In this document: piece by piece, positions 1 through 11,654 of the stretch | How positions within the stretch are numbered: position 1 is the first letter of the stretch | Layout of the letters: the number at the start of each line of letters is the position of its first letter | DNA from: Hofstenia miamia | Taxonomy: Eukaryota; Xenacoelomorpha; Acoela | NCBI GenBank assembly: GCA_004352715.1 | Contig: SCFE01000017.1 | Span: 1,895,409-1,959,408, forward strand | DNA: 64,000 nucleotides | Direction of reading: 5' to 3' | Translations under genes and position numbers: made by a program | Notes under the pieces: model-generated | The model's input: the letters and a program-made list of their open reading frames with translations, nothing else | Database searches by the model: none | What the model was told of the DNA's origin: nothing

Positions 1-652
1 NNNNNNNNNNNNNNNNNNNNNNNNNNNNNNNNNNNNNNNNNNNNNNNNNNNNNNNNNNNNNNNNNNNNNNNNNNNNNNNNNNNNNNNNNNNNNNNNNNNN
101 NNNNNNNNNNNNNNNNNNNNNNNNNNNNNNNNNNNNNNNNNNNNNNNNNNNNNNNNNNNNNNNNNNNNNNNNNNNNNNNNNNNNNNNNNNNNNNNNNNNN
201 NNNNNNNNNNNNNNNNNNNNNNNNNNNNNNNNNNNNNNNNNNNNNNNNNNNNNNNNNNNNNNNNNNNNNNNNNNNNNNNNNNNNNNNNNNNNNNNNNNNN
301 NNNNNNNNNNNNNNNNNNNNNNNNNNNNNNNNNNNNNNNNNNNNNNNNNNNNNNNNNNNNNNNNNNNNNNNNNNNNNNNNNNNNNNNNNNNNNNNNNNNN
401 NNNNNNNNNNNNNNNNNNNNNNNNNNNNNNNNNNNNNNNNNNNNNNNNNNNNNNNNNNNNNNNNNNNNNNNNNNNNNNNNNNNNNNNNNNNNNNNNNNNN
501 NNNNNNNNNNNNNNNNNNNNNNNNNNNNNNNNNNNNNNNNNNNNNNNNNNNNNNNNNNNNNNNNNNNNNNNNNNNNNNNNNNNNNNNNNNNNNNNNNNNN
601 NNNNNNNNNNNNNNNNNNNNNNNNNNNNNNNNNNNNNNNNNNNNNNNNNNNN
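1..652. other. Assembly gap
   Basis: Run of N; no sequence. It truncates the minus-strand LINE that follows. Confidence 0.99.
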
Positions 653-2032
653 AGACCAAATAGCCAATAGCTTAAGATCAGAGGTAATATTGAAGGCAAA
701 AGTACTACCAAATTTCAAAATCACATTGTCATCAACATACAGTAGACAGGCCGAGTTGAGAAAAGATTGAGGTAGATCGTTGATAGCAATGAAGAAGAAG
801 AGAACAGCAAACACAGAACTATGACGAGCACCGCTAGAGACAAGGGCAAGAAAAAATTAGATGAGTTTATTTTGACACGCTGACGACGATTGGACAGGTA
901 AGATTGGAAGAGTTCTATGAAATGGGCATCAAAGCCAAATAAACTTAATTCGTCAAGAATAATAGAATGAGGGAGCCGAGCAAAAGCTTTAAATGTCAAG
1001 AGAAATAATGCAACCAGGATCATTACAATTAGAGTGGAAATAGCAGTTTGCAATCAAAGTGAGCAAGTTAATGATATTAGAACGCCCCGGAAGTTCACAA
1101 TGCTGAGAAGAGGAGATGAGGTTACGCATTTTAGGCAACACGTAATGAAAGACATGGCGCTCAAAGATGATTGACAGCCAAGAAAGAACCAAAGTGATTT
1201 GAGAGGAGAGAAGCTGATTGGATTTTAGCAGTGGAGAGATCCAAGATGTTTTCCAGCAAGGCGGAACACGCTTAGAGAAGCAAATGTAAAAGACGAAATT
1301 CTTTAAATGGATAGAAACAGTTGAGGAGGTTTCGTGAATTACAAAGGATGGGACGCCGTCAGGATAGCAACTTGCAGGACTTAAGTATGAGGGAAATATC
1401 ATGGGTGCTGAAGATGATGTCAAATAGGCGAATCATCGGTGTGGTGACAAGTGGACCAGGGCAGAAAGAGACAGGAACAGAAAAATTCGAGACAAAATAG
1501 GCATTGAAGAGATCGGCTTTCTAAAGATCCGAGTAAACAGAAAAAAGGTTCCATTTCAAACTGTGGAGTTCAGGTTTGGAATGAAGGGAACGCAAGAAAT
1601 AATAAGAGTCTTGAAGAGATCCAGATGAGAAGCTGGTCAGCAGATATATTTTATCGAGTTATATGAAGTTGAAAACGTCTTCTGTGAGAGAAGAGAGTTT
1701 CAAAGAATCAGAAGGACCAGAACGGCGTTTAAAAGATTCGAGTTTATTCAAAGAGTGTACTGTAAGAGAGGAGAAATACGTTTTTTCCGACAACAAGGAA
1801 CAAAGGATGAAATAACTTGGTGAAGGAAGGTGTACCAGTCATCAGCAGAGAAAGAGTCATTAAAATGGGGAATGAAGAAGAGAGAGCTGCATTTAGAGAT
1901 ACAAAGTCACTGTTAGATCTAACATATTCAGGAGCAGCAGGATAAGCAGATGGGGTAATAGAATTGACAGACAGGTTGAAGCGAACAAATGAGTGATCAG
2001 ACAGATTAACCGGAACAGGGACTACAGAGGTG
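653..2032 (-). pseudogene. APE-type LINE remnant (endonuclease end plus reverse transcriptase)
   Basis: Minus-strand non-LTR retrotransposon, decayed by frameshifts. Reading from 2032 downwards there is an endonuclease-like end containing SDHSFVRFNL near 1990. A reverse transcriptase fingers region follows at about 1423-989 with VPPCWKTSWISPLLKS. The palm follows at about 1053-653 with KAFARLPHSIILDELSLFG, a SYLSNRRQRV block and a YVDD catalytic box near 725. The palm pieces are in a different frame from the fingers, so at least one frameshift is present. Both ends are cut by assembly gaps. The domain order and the YVDD/SNRRQRV motifs are those of the Jockey/CR1 group. The exact clade is not resolved. 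It is not a host gene. Confidence 0.8.
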
Positions 2033-3032
2033 NNNNNNNNNNNNNNNNNNNNNNNNNNNNNNNNNNNNNNNNNNNNNNNNNNNNNNNNNNNNNNNNNNNN
2101 NNNNNNNNNNNNNNNNNNNNNNNNNNNNNNNNNNNNNNNNNNNNNNNNNNNNNNNNNNNNNNNNNNNNNNNNNNNNNNNNNNNNNNNNNNNNNNNNNNNN
2201 NNNNNNNNNNNNNNNNNNNNNNNNNNNNNNNNNNNNNNNNNNNNNNNNNNNNNNNNNNNNNNNNNNNNNNNNNNNNNNNNNNNNNNNNNNNNNNNNNNNN
2301 NNNNNNNNNNNNNNNNNNNNNNNNNNNNNNNNNNNNNNNNNNNNNNNNNNNNNNNNNNNNNNNNNNNNNNNNNNNNNNNNNNNNNNNNNNNNNNNNNNNN
2401 NNNNNNNNNNNNNNNNNNNNNNNNNNNNNNNNNNNNNNNNNNNNNNNNNNNNNNNNNNNNNNNNNNNNNNNNNNNNNNNNNNNNNNNNNNNNNNNNNNNN
2501 NNNNNNNNNNNNNNNNNNNNNNNNNNNNNNNNNNNNNNNNNNNNNNNNNNNNNNNNNNNNNNNNNNNNNNNNNNNNNNNNNNNNNNNNNNNNNNNNNNNN
2601 NNNNNNNNNNNNNNNNNNNNNNNNNNNNNNNNNNNNNNNNNNNNNNNNNNNNNNNNNNNNNNNNNNNNNNNNNNNNNNNNNNNNNNNNNNNNNNNNNNNN
2701 NNNNNNNNNNNNNNNNNNNNNNNNNNNNNNNNNNNNNNNNNNNNNNNNNNNNNNNNNNNNNNNNNNNNNNNNNNNNNNNNNNNNNNNNNNNNNNNNNNNN
2801 NNNNNNNNNNNNNNNNNNNNNNNNNNNNNNNNNNNNNNNNNNNNNNNNNNNNNNNNNNNNNNNNNNNNNNNNNNNNNNNNNNNNNNNNNNNNNNNNNNNN
2901 NNNNNNNNNNNNNNNNNNNNNNNNNNNNNNNNNNNNNNNNNNNNNNNNNNNNNNNNNNNNNNNNNNNNNNNNNNNNNNNNNNNNNNNNNNNNNNNNNNNN
3001 NNNNNNNNNNNNNNNNNNNNNNNNNNNNNNNN
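2033..3032. other. Assembly gap (1000 N)
   Basis: Run of exactly 1000 N, probably a placeholder size. LINE sequence lies on both sides in opposite orientations, so the true content is probably repeat DNA. Confidence 0.98.
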
Positions 3033-3638
3033 GACTACATATGCGATACTTTTGATTTTCAAATTATTAACAAAATCAAACCTACTAGGCACTCCAATCT
3101 AATCGATTATTTTCTTTCCGACAGTACTAATAAGTATAAGACTTTAACATTTGAATCAAATAGCGATAACAATCTTTGTATTTACATAAGTAACTATAAA
3201 TATAACGTCAAATCAAGGATAACAATTTTTTCAAGGGACTTTACTAATTTTAATGAAGAACACTTTATTCATCTAACGCGGAATATTTCTTTTGATCAAA
3301 TTTTTACGATTGAATCCGGGGATCACATGCTGAGTTTTATCACCCGTGAAATCACCTGTGCCTTACATCGCGTTGCTCCAATCAGGACTAAATTAATCAA
3401 CACTAATTACACAGCGGCGCTTAGGCAACCTCGTGATTGCAACCTAATTAAGCAGCAGGTGGTCATCAAGAATAATTTATTTGAGATAGCAAAGTCCAAT
3501 CCAATTAAATCGAACTGGACCAATTATGAAAACGCCAAGCATGTAATTAAAAAACTTCGAATATCAAAATTATGATTCTAGGGTTAAAGATTGTTTTAAA
3601 AAACTTTAAAAATCTAGTCAAAAATGAAATTTTGTAAA

Positions 3639-4025
3639 CAGAAGCATTGGAAAATCTAAAGGTTTAAATATAAACATTGAAGGGTTACGTGATGACAACA
3701 TGATATGCAGGGATAAACGCAAAATTGCAAATGTATTAAACAAAACTTTTGAAAACATGGGTAAGTTTGAATTTAAATCAATCCGAAATAAAATTTCTTC
3801 TAACACTAAAATTGATTGTAACGTCAAAACTNCAGAAGCATTGGAAAATCTAAAGGTTTAAATATAAACATTGAAGGGTTACGTGATGATAACAAGATAT
3901 GCAAGGATAAACGCAAAATTGTAAATGTATTAAACAAAACTTTTGAAAACATGGGTAAGTTTGAATTTAAATCAATCGGAAAAAAAATTTCTTCTAACAC
4001 TAAAATTGATTGTAACGTCAAAACT
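3639..4025 (+). repeat. 193-bp duplication flanking a single N
   Basis: Positions 3639-3831 and 3833-4025 are nearly identical, equal in length (193 bp) and separated by one N. A handful of substitutions distinguish them. The LINE reading frame is duplicated with no biological reason, so this is most simply an unmerged overlap, possibly of two haplotypes. Confidence 0.85.
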
Positions 4026-4466
4026 GAATTTCACTTCAGCTTAATTCCATATTACGATTTAAGAAAAGAAGTTCTTAAACTTGATAAAAACAAGTCATGC
4101 TGTTTTATTCACTTATTGCCATATTGGATAATTAAAAAGTATTTTCATATATTTGGCGCGAATATCTTCTTTTAGCATTTAATCAATGTATTATTGACAA
4201 TCAATTTCCAGATATTTTGAAAAATTCTGATATTTTACCACTATACAAAAAGGCGACCAATTAGATCCCAATAATTAGTGTCCTATTAGTATTACTCATC
4301 CGTTTGCTAAAATATTTGAAAAAATTCTTGAAGCACAAATGTATAAATTTATTAAGGAGAATCGCATTTTATCAGAAAATCAATACGGATTCAGGCCAAA
4401 CTTGAGCAAAACTAACGCAATTTCGTCACTTAACGAAAAAACAAAATCTAATTTAAATAAAAAATT

Positions 4467-5299
4467 NNNNNNNNNNNNNNNNNNNNNNNNNNNNNNNNNN
4501 NNNNNNNNNNNNNNNNNNNNNNNNNNNNNNNNNNNNNNNNNNNNNNNNNNNNNNNNNNNNNNNNNNNNNNNNNNNNNNNNNNNNNNNNNNNNNNNNNNNN
4601 NNNNNNNNNNNNNNNNNNNNNNNNNNNNNNNNNNNNNNNNNNNNNNNNNNNNNNNNNNNNNNNNNNNNNNNNNNNNNNNNNNNNNNNNNNNNNNNNNNNN
4701 NNNNNNNNNNNNNNNNNNNNNNNNNNNNNNNNNNNNNNNNNNNNNNNNNNNNNNNNNNNNNNNNNNNNNNNNNNNNNNNNNNNNNNNNNNNNNNNNNNNN
4801 NNNNNNNNNNNNNNNNNNNNNNNNNNNNNNNNNNNNNNNNNNNNNNNNNNNNNNNNNNNNNNNNNNNNNNNNNNNNNNNNNNNNNNNNNNNNNNNNNNNN
4901 NNNNNNNNNNNNNNNNNNNNNNNNNNNNNNNNNNNNNNNNNNNNNNNNNNNNNNNNNNNNNNNNNNNNNNNNNNNNNNNNNNNNNNNNNNNNNNNNNNNN
5001 NNNNNNNNNNNNNNNNNNNNNNNNNNNNNNNNNNNNNNNNNNNNNNNNNNNNNNNNNNNNNNNNNNNNNNNNNNNNNNNNNNNNNNNNNNNNNNNNNNNN
5101 NNNNNNNNNNNNNNNNNNNNNNNNNNNNNNNNNNNNNNNNNNNNNNNNNNNNNNNNNNNNNNNNNNNNNNNNNNNNNNNNNNNNNNNNNNNNNNNNNNNN
5201 NNNNNNNNNNNNNNNNNNNNNNNNNNNNNNNNNNNNNNNNNNNNNNNNNNNNNNNNNNNNNNNNNNNNNNNNNNNNNNNNNNNNNNNNNNNNNNNNNNN
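4467..5299. other. Assembly gap (833 N)
   Basis: Run of N inside the plus-strand LINE. The missing part should contain the RT palm. Confidence 0.98.
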
Positions 5300-5375
5300 C
5301 ATTGAGGCCGTATATTTAAAAATAGTGCCCTTTAAGTAATTGTGCATACTTATTGATTTTGTAATTTTGTATATT

Positions 5376-5400
5376 TTATATATATATATATATACACACA
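5376..5400. repeat. (TA)n/(CA)n simple repeat
   Basis: Short TA run passing into ACACACATG, in the presumed LINE 3' untranslated region. Confidence 0.8.
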
Positions 5401-5827
5401 TGTATGTATGTTTTAGTTTGTAGAATCCCCCTTTGTTATTTTTCAGCAATAAATTTGCTTTTCCTCTTATAAAAAAATTTCGTACTTGGCAAAATTGGAC
5501 TGTGTAGTAATTTTTTAATGGGATTTGTAAATACTTATTTTTTATATTTTTTATAATTGTATGGTTAAAGTTGATGATCTTTATTTTAATTATTATTGTT
5601 TCTTCTAATAAAACAGTATAGATTAGGGGACGGTAATACACTTCATGCATTTGAAACATACATTCAACATTGAGCACCTACACAAACATCCACTCAAATA
5701 TTGACTATATTATTATATATTGTACATATTAATTTGTAGTTATTTATTTGTTTTATTTTATTTTTCTTTTGTCATGTGTTAGTTTGTAGATCTTGTATAC
5801 ATATAATGCGCAATAAATTTGCTCTGA

Positions 5828-5848
5828 TTATTATTATTATTATTATTA
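5828..5848 (+). repeat. (ATT)n microsatellite at LINE 3' end
   Basis: Seven ATT units directly after AATAAATTTGCTCTG. This is the tail of the plus-strand LINE. The 5849-6196 stretch after it holds nothing I can identify. Confidence 0.85.
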
Positions 5849-6204
5849 AGTCTTATTGCCATGAGTGTTAATTGAATGCTAGTATTAAACATTTGTTCAT
5901 TTACTTTAGTTGTTGTGTAAAATTAATAGAGTAATTTAACTGTTTGGCACAATCTGGCACTTCATGTTCGCGAACACATGTTGACTGACTTGCTAAATGA
6001 CGTATGTTTGAGAAATTAATTGAATGCTATTAATAATTGGTAATAACAAGGACAGTATTATCTGTCATTGGTGATGACAAACGGGTGTTCAAGTATTCGA
6101 GTGAAATTTAAAAAAACTTTATTTCGATGTAGACATTCGAAAATACATTGTAGTAAAATTTGTAGAAATACACACTGCTTTATGTTTGAAATTGATATAT
6201 GCAC

Positions 6205-6845
6205 CAGAGATGCAACCGCAGCTCGCCAGGTCACCGGGTCTAATGCGTGAGCAAATATTTGTATTCAAATTTAGTAATTTCCAAGAATTCTATTTCGAAT
6301 TCAATATATTGACAATTTTATAAATTACATCGTTGTGGAATACACTTTTTATGCAGTAAGCATGACATGTCATGTATTGCATCATGATTAAGCAGTCCCC
6401 TTTCCCAGAACAACCATTAAATCGCCATTTCAAGCAGATGCTTTCACAATTTCATTGGATAATTTCTAGATTGGATAGCACCCAACAACAATCTGGTTTT
6501 ACCCAAAATTTATAACCGTATTCTTCAAAATGAGAAGCAAAAGCTGCAGTATTGCCAACACTCAAAAATCGCGAAGAAATGTTGTATTATACCGATCACA
6601 AGCTGAGAGTAATGTTTCAGCTGCATGGAAGACTACTCAAAAGAATAGGAGTGGACTGACTAACACTTTGGAATCACTATCCGTAGTCTGCATGGCTATT
6701 AAACAAAAATTGTTTGAAACCTAAAATTTCATCTTTTTGATAATTGCTATTACTTAAATTTTTATCAACCGGGTCAACAACGGGTTATGGAGTCAAATTT
6801 TCAAACGGGTGCCGGGTCCTGATTTGTGACCCGGTTGTATCTCTG
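6205..6845. mobile_element. Non-autonomous hAT element, 641 bp
   Basis: The ends form a terminal inverted repeat: CAGAGATGCAACCG on the left and, read from the right end, CAGAGATACAACCG (13 of 14 match). They are flanked by a perfect 8-bp direct repeat ATATGCAC at 6197-6204 and 6846-6853, the target duplication length of hAT transposons. CGGGT and ACCCG motifs cluster near both ends (for example CACCGGGTC near 6232 and GACCCGG near 6828), as subterminal transposase-binding repeats do in this superfamily. There is no transposase reading frame, so it would depend on an autonomous relative. Confidence 0.88.
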
Positions 6846-7040
6846 ATATGCACAATGAATTGGATTTTTAAAATATTTGTCATATATTTGGAAGACTTAT
6901 GCAGTTGTCAGTTGATATATGCAAATAGGGCTTAAAGCAACGGGAATAGTAAAATAATTTTTGATTTAGTATTGTTTTTTATATTATCATACACATGATT
7001 TTCTTTATAGTGAAATGCATATGTATTAAACAATGATGTG

Positions 7041-8050
7041 GAGGGCTTCCCATTTTGCTGTTAACAGCTAAAGAAGCTGTTAACAGCAAACAGCAACCCT
7101 TTTGCGGTTAACAGCTAACCCTTTTGCGGTTAACAGCTACGATATTTTTTACTTAGTTCTTAGTTTGAATCAATAAAAAATTAGTAGATCGGCTCTGACA
7201 TTGAAAGGATAAGAGCAAGAGGTTTTCTGATGGTCTTGATCATGTGAAAATATTGAAGAAATAAACTCTAAAAATGCATTTCCTGACTTAGGTTTTAAAT
7301 GTTTTTAATGTTTTGTCAAGTATTTTTTGATTTATCTAATCAAAATTACTTTAGGGGGGCGACCACCCCCCTTGGGTCCAGCTACGAACAAAATTGAAAA
7401 TAGTTCACTTTAATTTACATTTGCTTAAAAACTTCGTCAAACTAATTTAGCAAATAATTTTCACCCAATATTTATGTAGTTTGTTAGAATTAGTAGATTA
7501 CGCCAATGGAAAGAAAATGTTTCTTTCAACATCAGCAATTACTGTGCTCATTTGTTTACAGCCGAGAGGAAGGTGTCAGTCACCCCCGTTTTAAAACAAC
7601 CCAAACACGCCTCTGATACCTGGTGCTTTGTAAATGTTTTTTGAAAATTTTACAAAGTGTAAAGTAAATCATCCATTTTACAAAAAAGTTGATAAAGAGC
7701 GAGACATGACAGTTATAAATGCACACACAACACAATTGTGAAATGACTCAAAATAAAAAATGAATATTAATAAAAATCCAAATACAAACTATAATTGAAT
7801 CAACCTCTAACAATGGTGTTTGTTGATTACTTGGGGCTGCACGTATCTTTATCAATGACTACAGCACTGGTTTGAATTCTTGTGCGTTTTTGATGGCCTG
7901 TTGAGGGGATTGAAAGGCATTGATAGTGTATTAACAAAACAGATAATATGCCAAAATGGGTTAAATTTTATGTGCTGTTTTAAACAGCACTTGTTTGCTG
8001 TTTGCTGTAACAGCTTGCAGCTGTTAACAGCAGTGCTGTTGGGAGCCCTG
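7041..8050. mobile_element. Non-autonomous hAT element, about 1.0 kb
   Basis: The left end reads GAGGGCTTCCCA and the right end, reverse-complemented, CAGGGCTCCCAA. Flanks are ATGATGTG (7033-7040) and GTGATGTG (8051-8058), an 8-bp duplication with one mismatch. Both subterminal regions carry the palindrome GCTGTTAACAGC and variants, several times within the first 100 bp and again in the last 60 bp. There is no transposase. Structure and duplication length fit the hAT superfamily; the mismatches suggest moderate age. Confidence 0.8.
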
Positions 8051-8058
8051 GTGATGTG

Positions 8059-10009
8059 CAGTTAGGGGATTACTCGCGAGTACGACATTAATAAAATGGG
8101 TCATTAACTAAATAATTTTGAAGTTTTGCTTGATTTATTTGTTGAATTTACTAGATATTGCTCAAAAATTCGCTTATGGTATCATTTATATCTGGAAGTA
8201 ACGGTAGGGTATCAGAGCTGCAGGTGACATTATATTTGAGCAGTAATTCAAATCAAATCATTATATCATTTTTGAAAAATAATGAATTGATATCAACAGT
8301 TCTGTAGGAGTATAATCTATGACGCTCTTTGTTACTCGATTCCTAGGGCTTCAGGACCAGAACTGGTCGGTACCATCCAGCTCTAAATTTAGGACTGTGT
8401 TGGGAGCCCCCACTCACATGGCAGAAATGTAAAAATGTATCAAAAATATCATTATTAAGATTAATATTTGAATATAATAACACTGAAATGTCAATGCGTA
8501 CTTACTATTCGCATTAATTACTTGTTGAAGATGTGGTTTCAAACTTTCAAATTCTTTGAACGGCTTTACATTGTTCATACTATATTTAGTAACATGCTCA
8601 TCCAAAAGTTAAATTTAAATCGTGTATGAATTCTGGTAATACCAAATGTAAGCGTTGTTAATACTTGTTTGCTTCAGTTCCGCTATAGCGTTGCAAGATA
8701 AAGCACAAACTAAGAAGTTTAATGAATCTTGTTTGACGCATGTTTGCGCTCTGCCAACATAAATATTACCAAGTAGTTTTGGCCATAATTCGAAAATCCA
8801 AAGAAATCAATCACATGGCAATTATTTAAAATCTTGCAACTAGCTAAAGCTGATTTAAAATTCTTAATGTGAAAAAGGCCTTCACATAAATTATGATAAA
8901 GTAGCGCTTTAATCGTATAGTTCTATTTTTTTCAAAATAATAGCTTGAAATACATCATATACAGTCAGCGACAATGGATTGCACCCTAATCAGAAATAGT
9001 AAAAATAATGAAAGTTAATGATACTAAGTATAGAATGAAAAAATATTCAATATTTTGTCAAACTTCCTCCTACATCACACATTCAGATCAGTGTCTTGTG
9101 AAATATCTATAAATGAATTAGCATTGAACACGTATGCATCTCTTGAAAATCCACCCAATTATGAAAGGGGTGCTATTCATTGTCACTGACTGCATAAAAT
9201 ATTTAATTGATTTAAAAAGTGGTAACATCTGCATCAGCTTTTTATTAATAAAATATATGCTATTAAAAATGAGGAAAATTGAATTGATTGTGGAGCGAAC
9301 GTTCATCGAATAATGATGCAATTACCATTTCCATAGAGAGTTGAATTGCATGAAAATGTGAGATTTTTATCAGACTTTCAAATTAAATCAATTTCTACAT
9401 TGAAAGGCAATTGAAAACTGTGTTTTACTTAAGTTTCCAATTTTGCCAAAGTGCAAAAGTCCAAAACAAAGAGCAAGATATTTAACAAACTTGTTTAAAT
9501 TATAGATTGAATGTTATTAAAGTTAGTGGATGCTTGGGAAAATTCAATATGAAATGTGTGACATACATAAAATATAACATTTCTGTAAATTTGGTCATGC
9601 ACACGAAACCAATTTACAATAATTTGATTTTCATTCTTAAAAAGTTTTCAATAGAAAATGCAAAAATTCGAAGGAAAATATAACACCCAAAATTATAATG
9701 TAATAGCATCTACAAGATATGACAAAATCGCTTTCCAAGTCACAACTGCATAATACCGATCTATAACTTTACAACAGTTGATTTCATTTAGGCGCTGACT
9801 CAACTGTTACAAAAATTTAATGTTTTTCCATTTCTGCTTTTAAACTATAAAGAAATAGGAATTTCTAGCAAATAGTTGGAACAGGGTACAATTAAAATAC
9901 AAGCAATTTGAGTATTTCCATGTATCAAACTAATCCCAATATTCTAAAAGCTCACTACTAACAGATACCTCCGGAATAATGAATAAATGCACAAATGAGG
10001 ATCGAATGA
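8059..10009. other. No gene seen
   Basis: About 2 kb of AT-rich sequence with only short open frames without recognisable motifs. A short GC-richer patch at 8205-8410 has AGAGCTG/CAGCTCT ends but no convincing target duplication. Confidence 0.5.
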
Positions 10010-10017
10010 CTACTAGA

Positions 10018-11053
10018 CAAAGATTGGACGTAAATATTTTAAATATTATTGTTCAGTAACAATAAATTATTGTTATTGATAAATTCAACAAGTAAATTAT
10101 TGCAATTATTGTTGAAACCTAAACAATTATTGTAAACTTGGCAAAACGAAATTGAAAAGAATGAAGTCAATTAAAAATGTTTAATAGGACATGCTCTAGG
10201 AGCTTAGCATTTTCTCTACATACCCTAAGATCTCGATTTGCTTTCAGAAACACTCCCATTTCCAAATAAATTTTGATGCAATGGCGTTAAGGTTTGTTTC
10301 TTTTATCAGGGATTCACTTGAAATTTGATTCGCACATTTTTCTAGACTTACTTTCCAAAGACTTGCAGGATTTCTATCACATCGTTTCCAAAGAACATTA
10401 GCTAATTAACAAGGAACAATCAAGGAATGAACCTGGGACATCATGATTTTTTATGACGTCATCAAATATAAAATATGGAGACTTTCTTTAAAAATTTCTT
10501 TCAACGATTGGAAATAATTCAATTTATCAAAATTCATTTCTAAGTTATGCAATAAAAATTTCTTGGTTACTTTCACTTATTTTTTCTCACTCACACTAAT
10601 TATTAAAATAGCCCGACTATACCCCTGATTGAATAAAAACATCCCACATTAAGTTAGCAGCTATTTAGAAAAATGGCTATGAACATTAGTAAAAGTGAAA
10701 AAGTCTAAGAGAAAGTTTCATAACTTTTTGAGTAGTAATCAAAAGTTTAACTGTGAGGTGAGGAAATCGGCGGCCCTTGGTCAATAAAGTTAAATAAATG
10801 CATAAAATGCTGTTAGCAAATCAACTTACAGCACAATGGAATGTTAGTTGATACAGGGACAGCTTATATACAGTCCCGAAAACACGGTCATCTTTAACTA
10901 GTTGAATATTTTATATTTACTCTCTTATAGGAATTTTTTGAAAAATAATTTTCAATAATTGTTACAGTATTTTTGGAAAAATAAATTATTCTTACGACCC
11001 GAAATTAAATAATTGCAATTATTTCTTTTGCAATAAATAATTTCCAATCCTTG
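10018..11053. mobile_element. Non-autonomous hAT element, 1036 bp
   Basis: Terminal inverted repeats CAAAGATTGGA (left) and CAAGGATTGGA (right end, reverse-complemented) are flanked by a perfect 8-bp duplication CTACTAGA at 10010-10017 and 11054-11061. Subterminal regions are rich in AATTATTG and CAATAAT motifs. The interior is AT-rich and noncoding, with a TGACGTCA palindrome at 10454-10461. Part of the interior (about 10440-10590) resembles a segment near 14600-14760. Confidence 0.87.
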
Positions 11054-11061
11054 CTACTAGA

Positions 11062-11654
11062 AATAATCTCTACATATACTTCTTATTGGCATATGCTGAT
11101 GTACAAAGCTGGCAGTAACGAAGAATCGATAATTGCCCTGCAATGTGATGTTACTTGAATAGACATCAGAAAATTGTTAATTAGAAATTAAAATTCACTA
11201 AATAGAAAAACGGCTAATATATTTAACAAACTTTCAATCAGAGACGTAGCCATGAACAATCTAGGGAGGTCCAGCCAGATAGAGTTAAGGCAGGGGTAAT
11301 TTTGATCGAGCTGTAAAGACTTACATGCGGATTGGGCACTCCTCACTACACACTGATTTCAATCTTTGTTGTGTGGCTAACATTACCTACATAATAATGA
11401 AAAAAAGTTTTAAATTGTAGAATTATTGTTGATATTTAGAAAAAGTCATGTAGTTTTCAAAGAATTTCAACTAATAATTTGAAACAGTAATACATTTTGG
11501 TTTATATAATTAGAATTGATTACTAGAAACTTAAGCATAAAAAAACGCTCCCGCCCCGTTAATTTCCTCAGAATATTATTCGTCTACTTTCTACGTTAGA
11601 AAATAACTTAAGCAAATGTTTCTTAATGTACATAAATTCTAATACAAAATCATA
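11062..11654. other. 3' flank of the TLC-domain gene
   Basis: AT-rich noncoding sequence downstream of the minus-strand gene. No clear AATAAA signal was found on the minus strand close to the stop codon. Confidence 0.4.

Larger units (their letters stand above)
3033..5848 (+). pseudogene. APE-type LINE remnant with (ATT)n tail
   Basis: Plus-strand LINE remnant. The open segment at 3104-3575 is the endonuclease-to-RT linker, with REITCALHRVAPIRTK. The 4025-4466 part carries the start of the reverse transcriptase: LRKEVLKLDKNKSC, a degenerate fingers region, then NRILSENQYGFRPN. The catalytic palm is lost in the gap at 4467-5299. The sequence after the gap is noncoding and ends in AATAAATTTGCTCTG followed by an ATT repeat. 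That is a polyadenylation-like signal and a microsatellite tail, as in CR1-like LINEs. I infer that the pieces on either side of the gap belong to one element. Several frameshifts make it inactive. Confidence 0.75.

Noticed and set aside
1993-3102. Long open frames across the N runs at 2033-3032 and 4467-5299
   Set aside because: They are translations of unknown bases and carry no information.
8205-8410. AGAGCTG...CAGCTCT as a small hAT element
   Set aside because: Flanks do not match over 8 bp; similarity to the patch at 18.4 kb is too weak.
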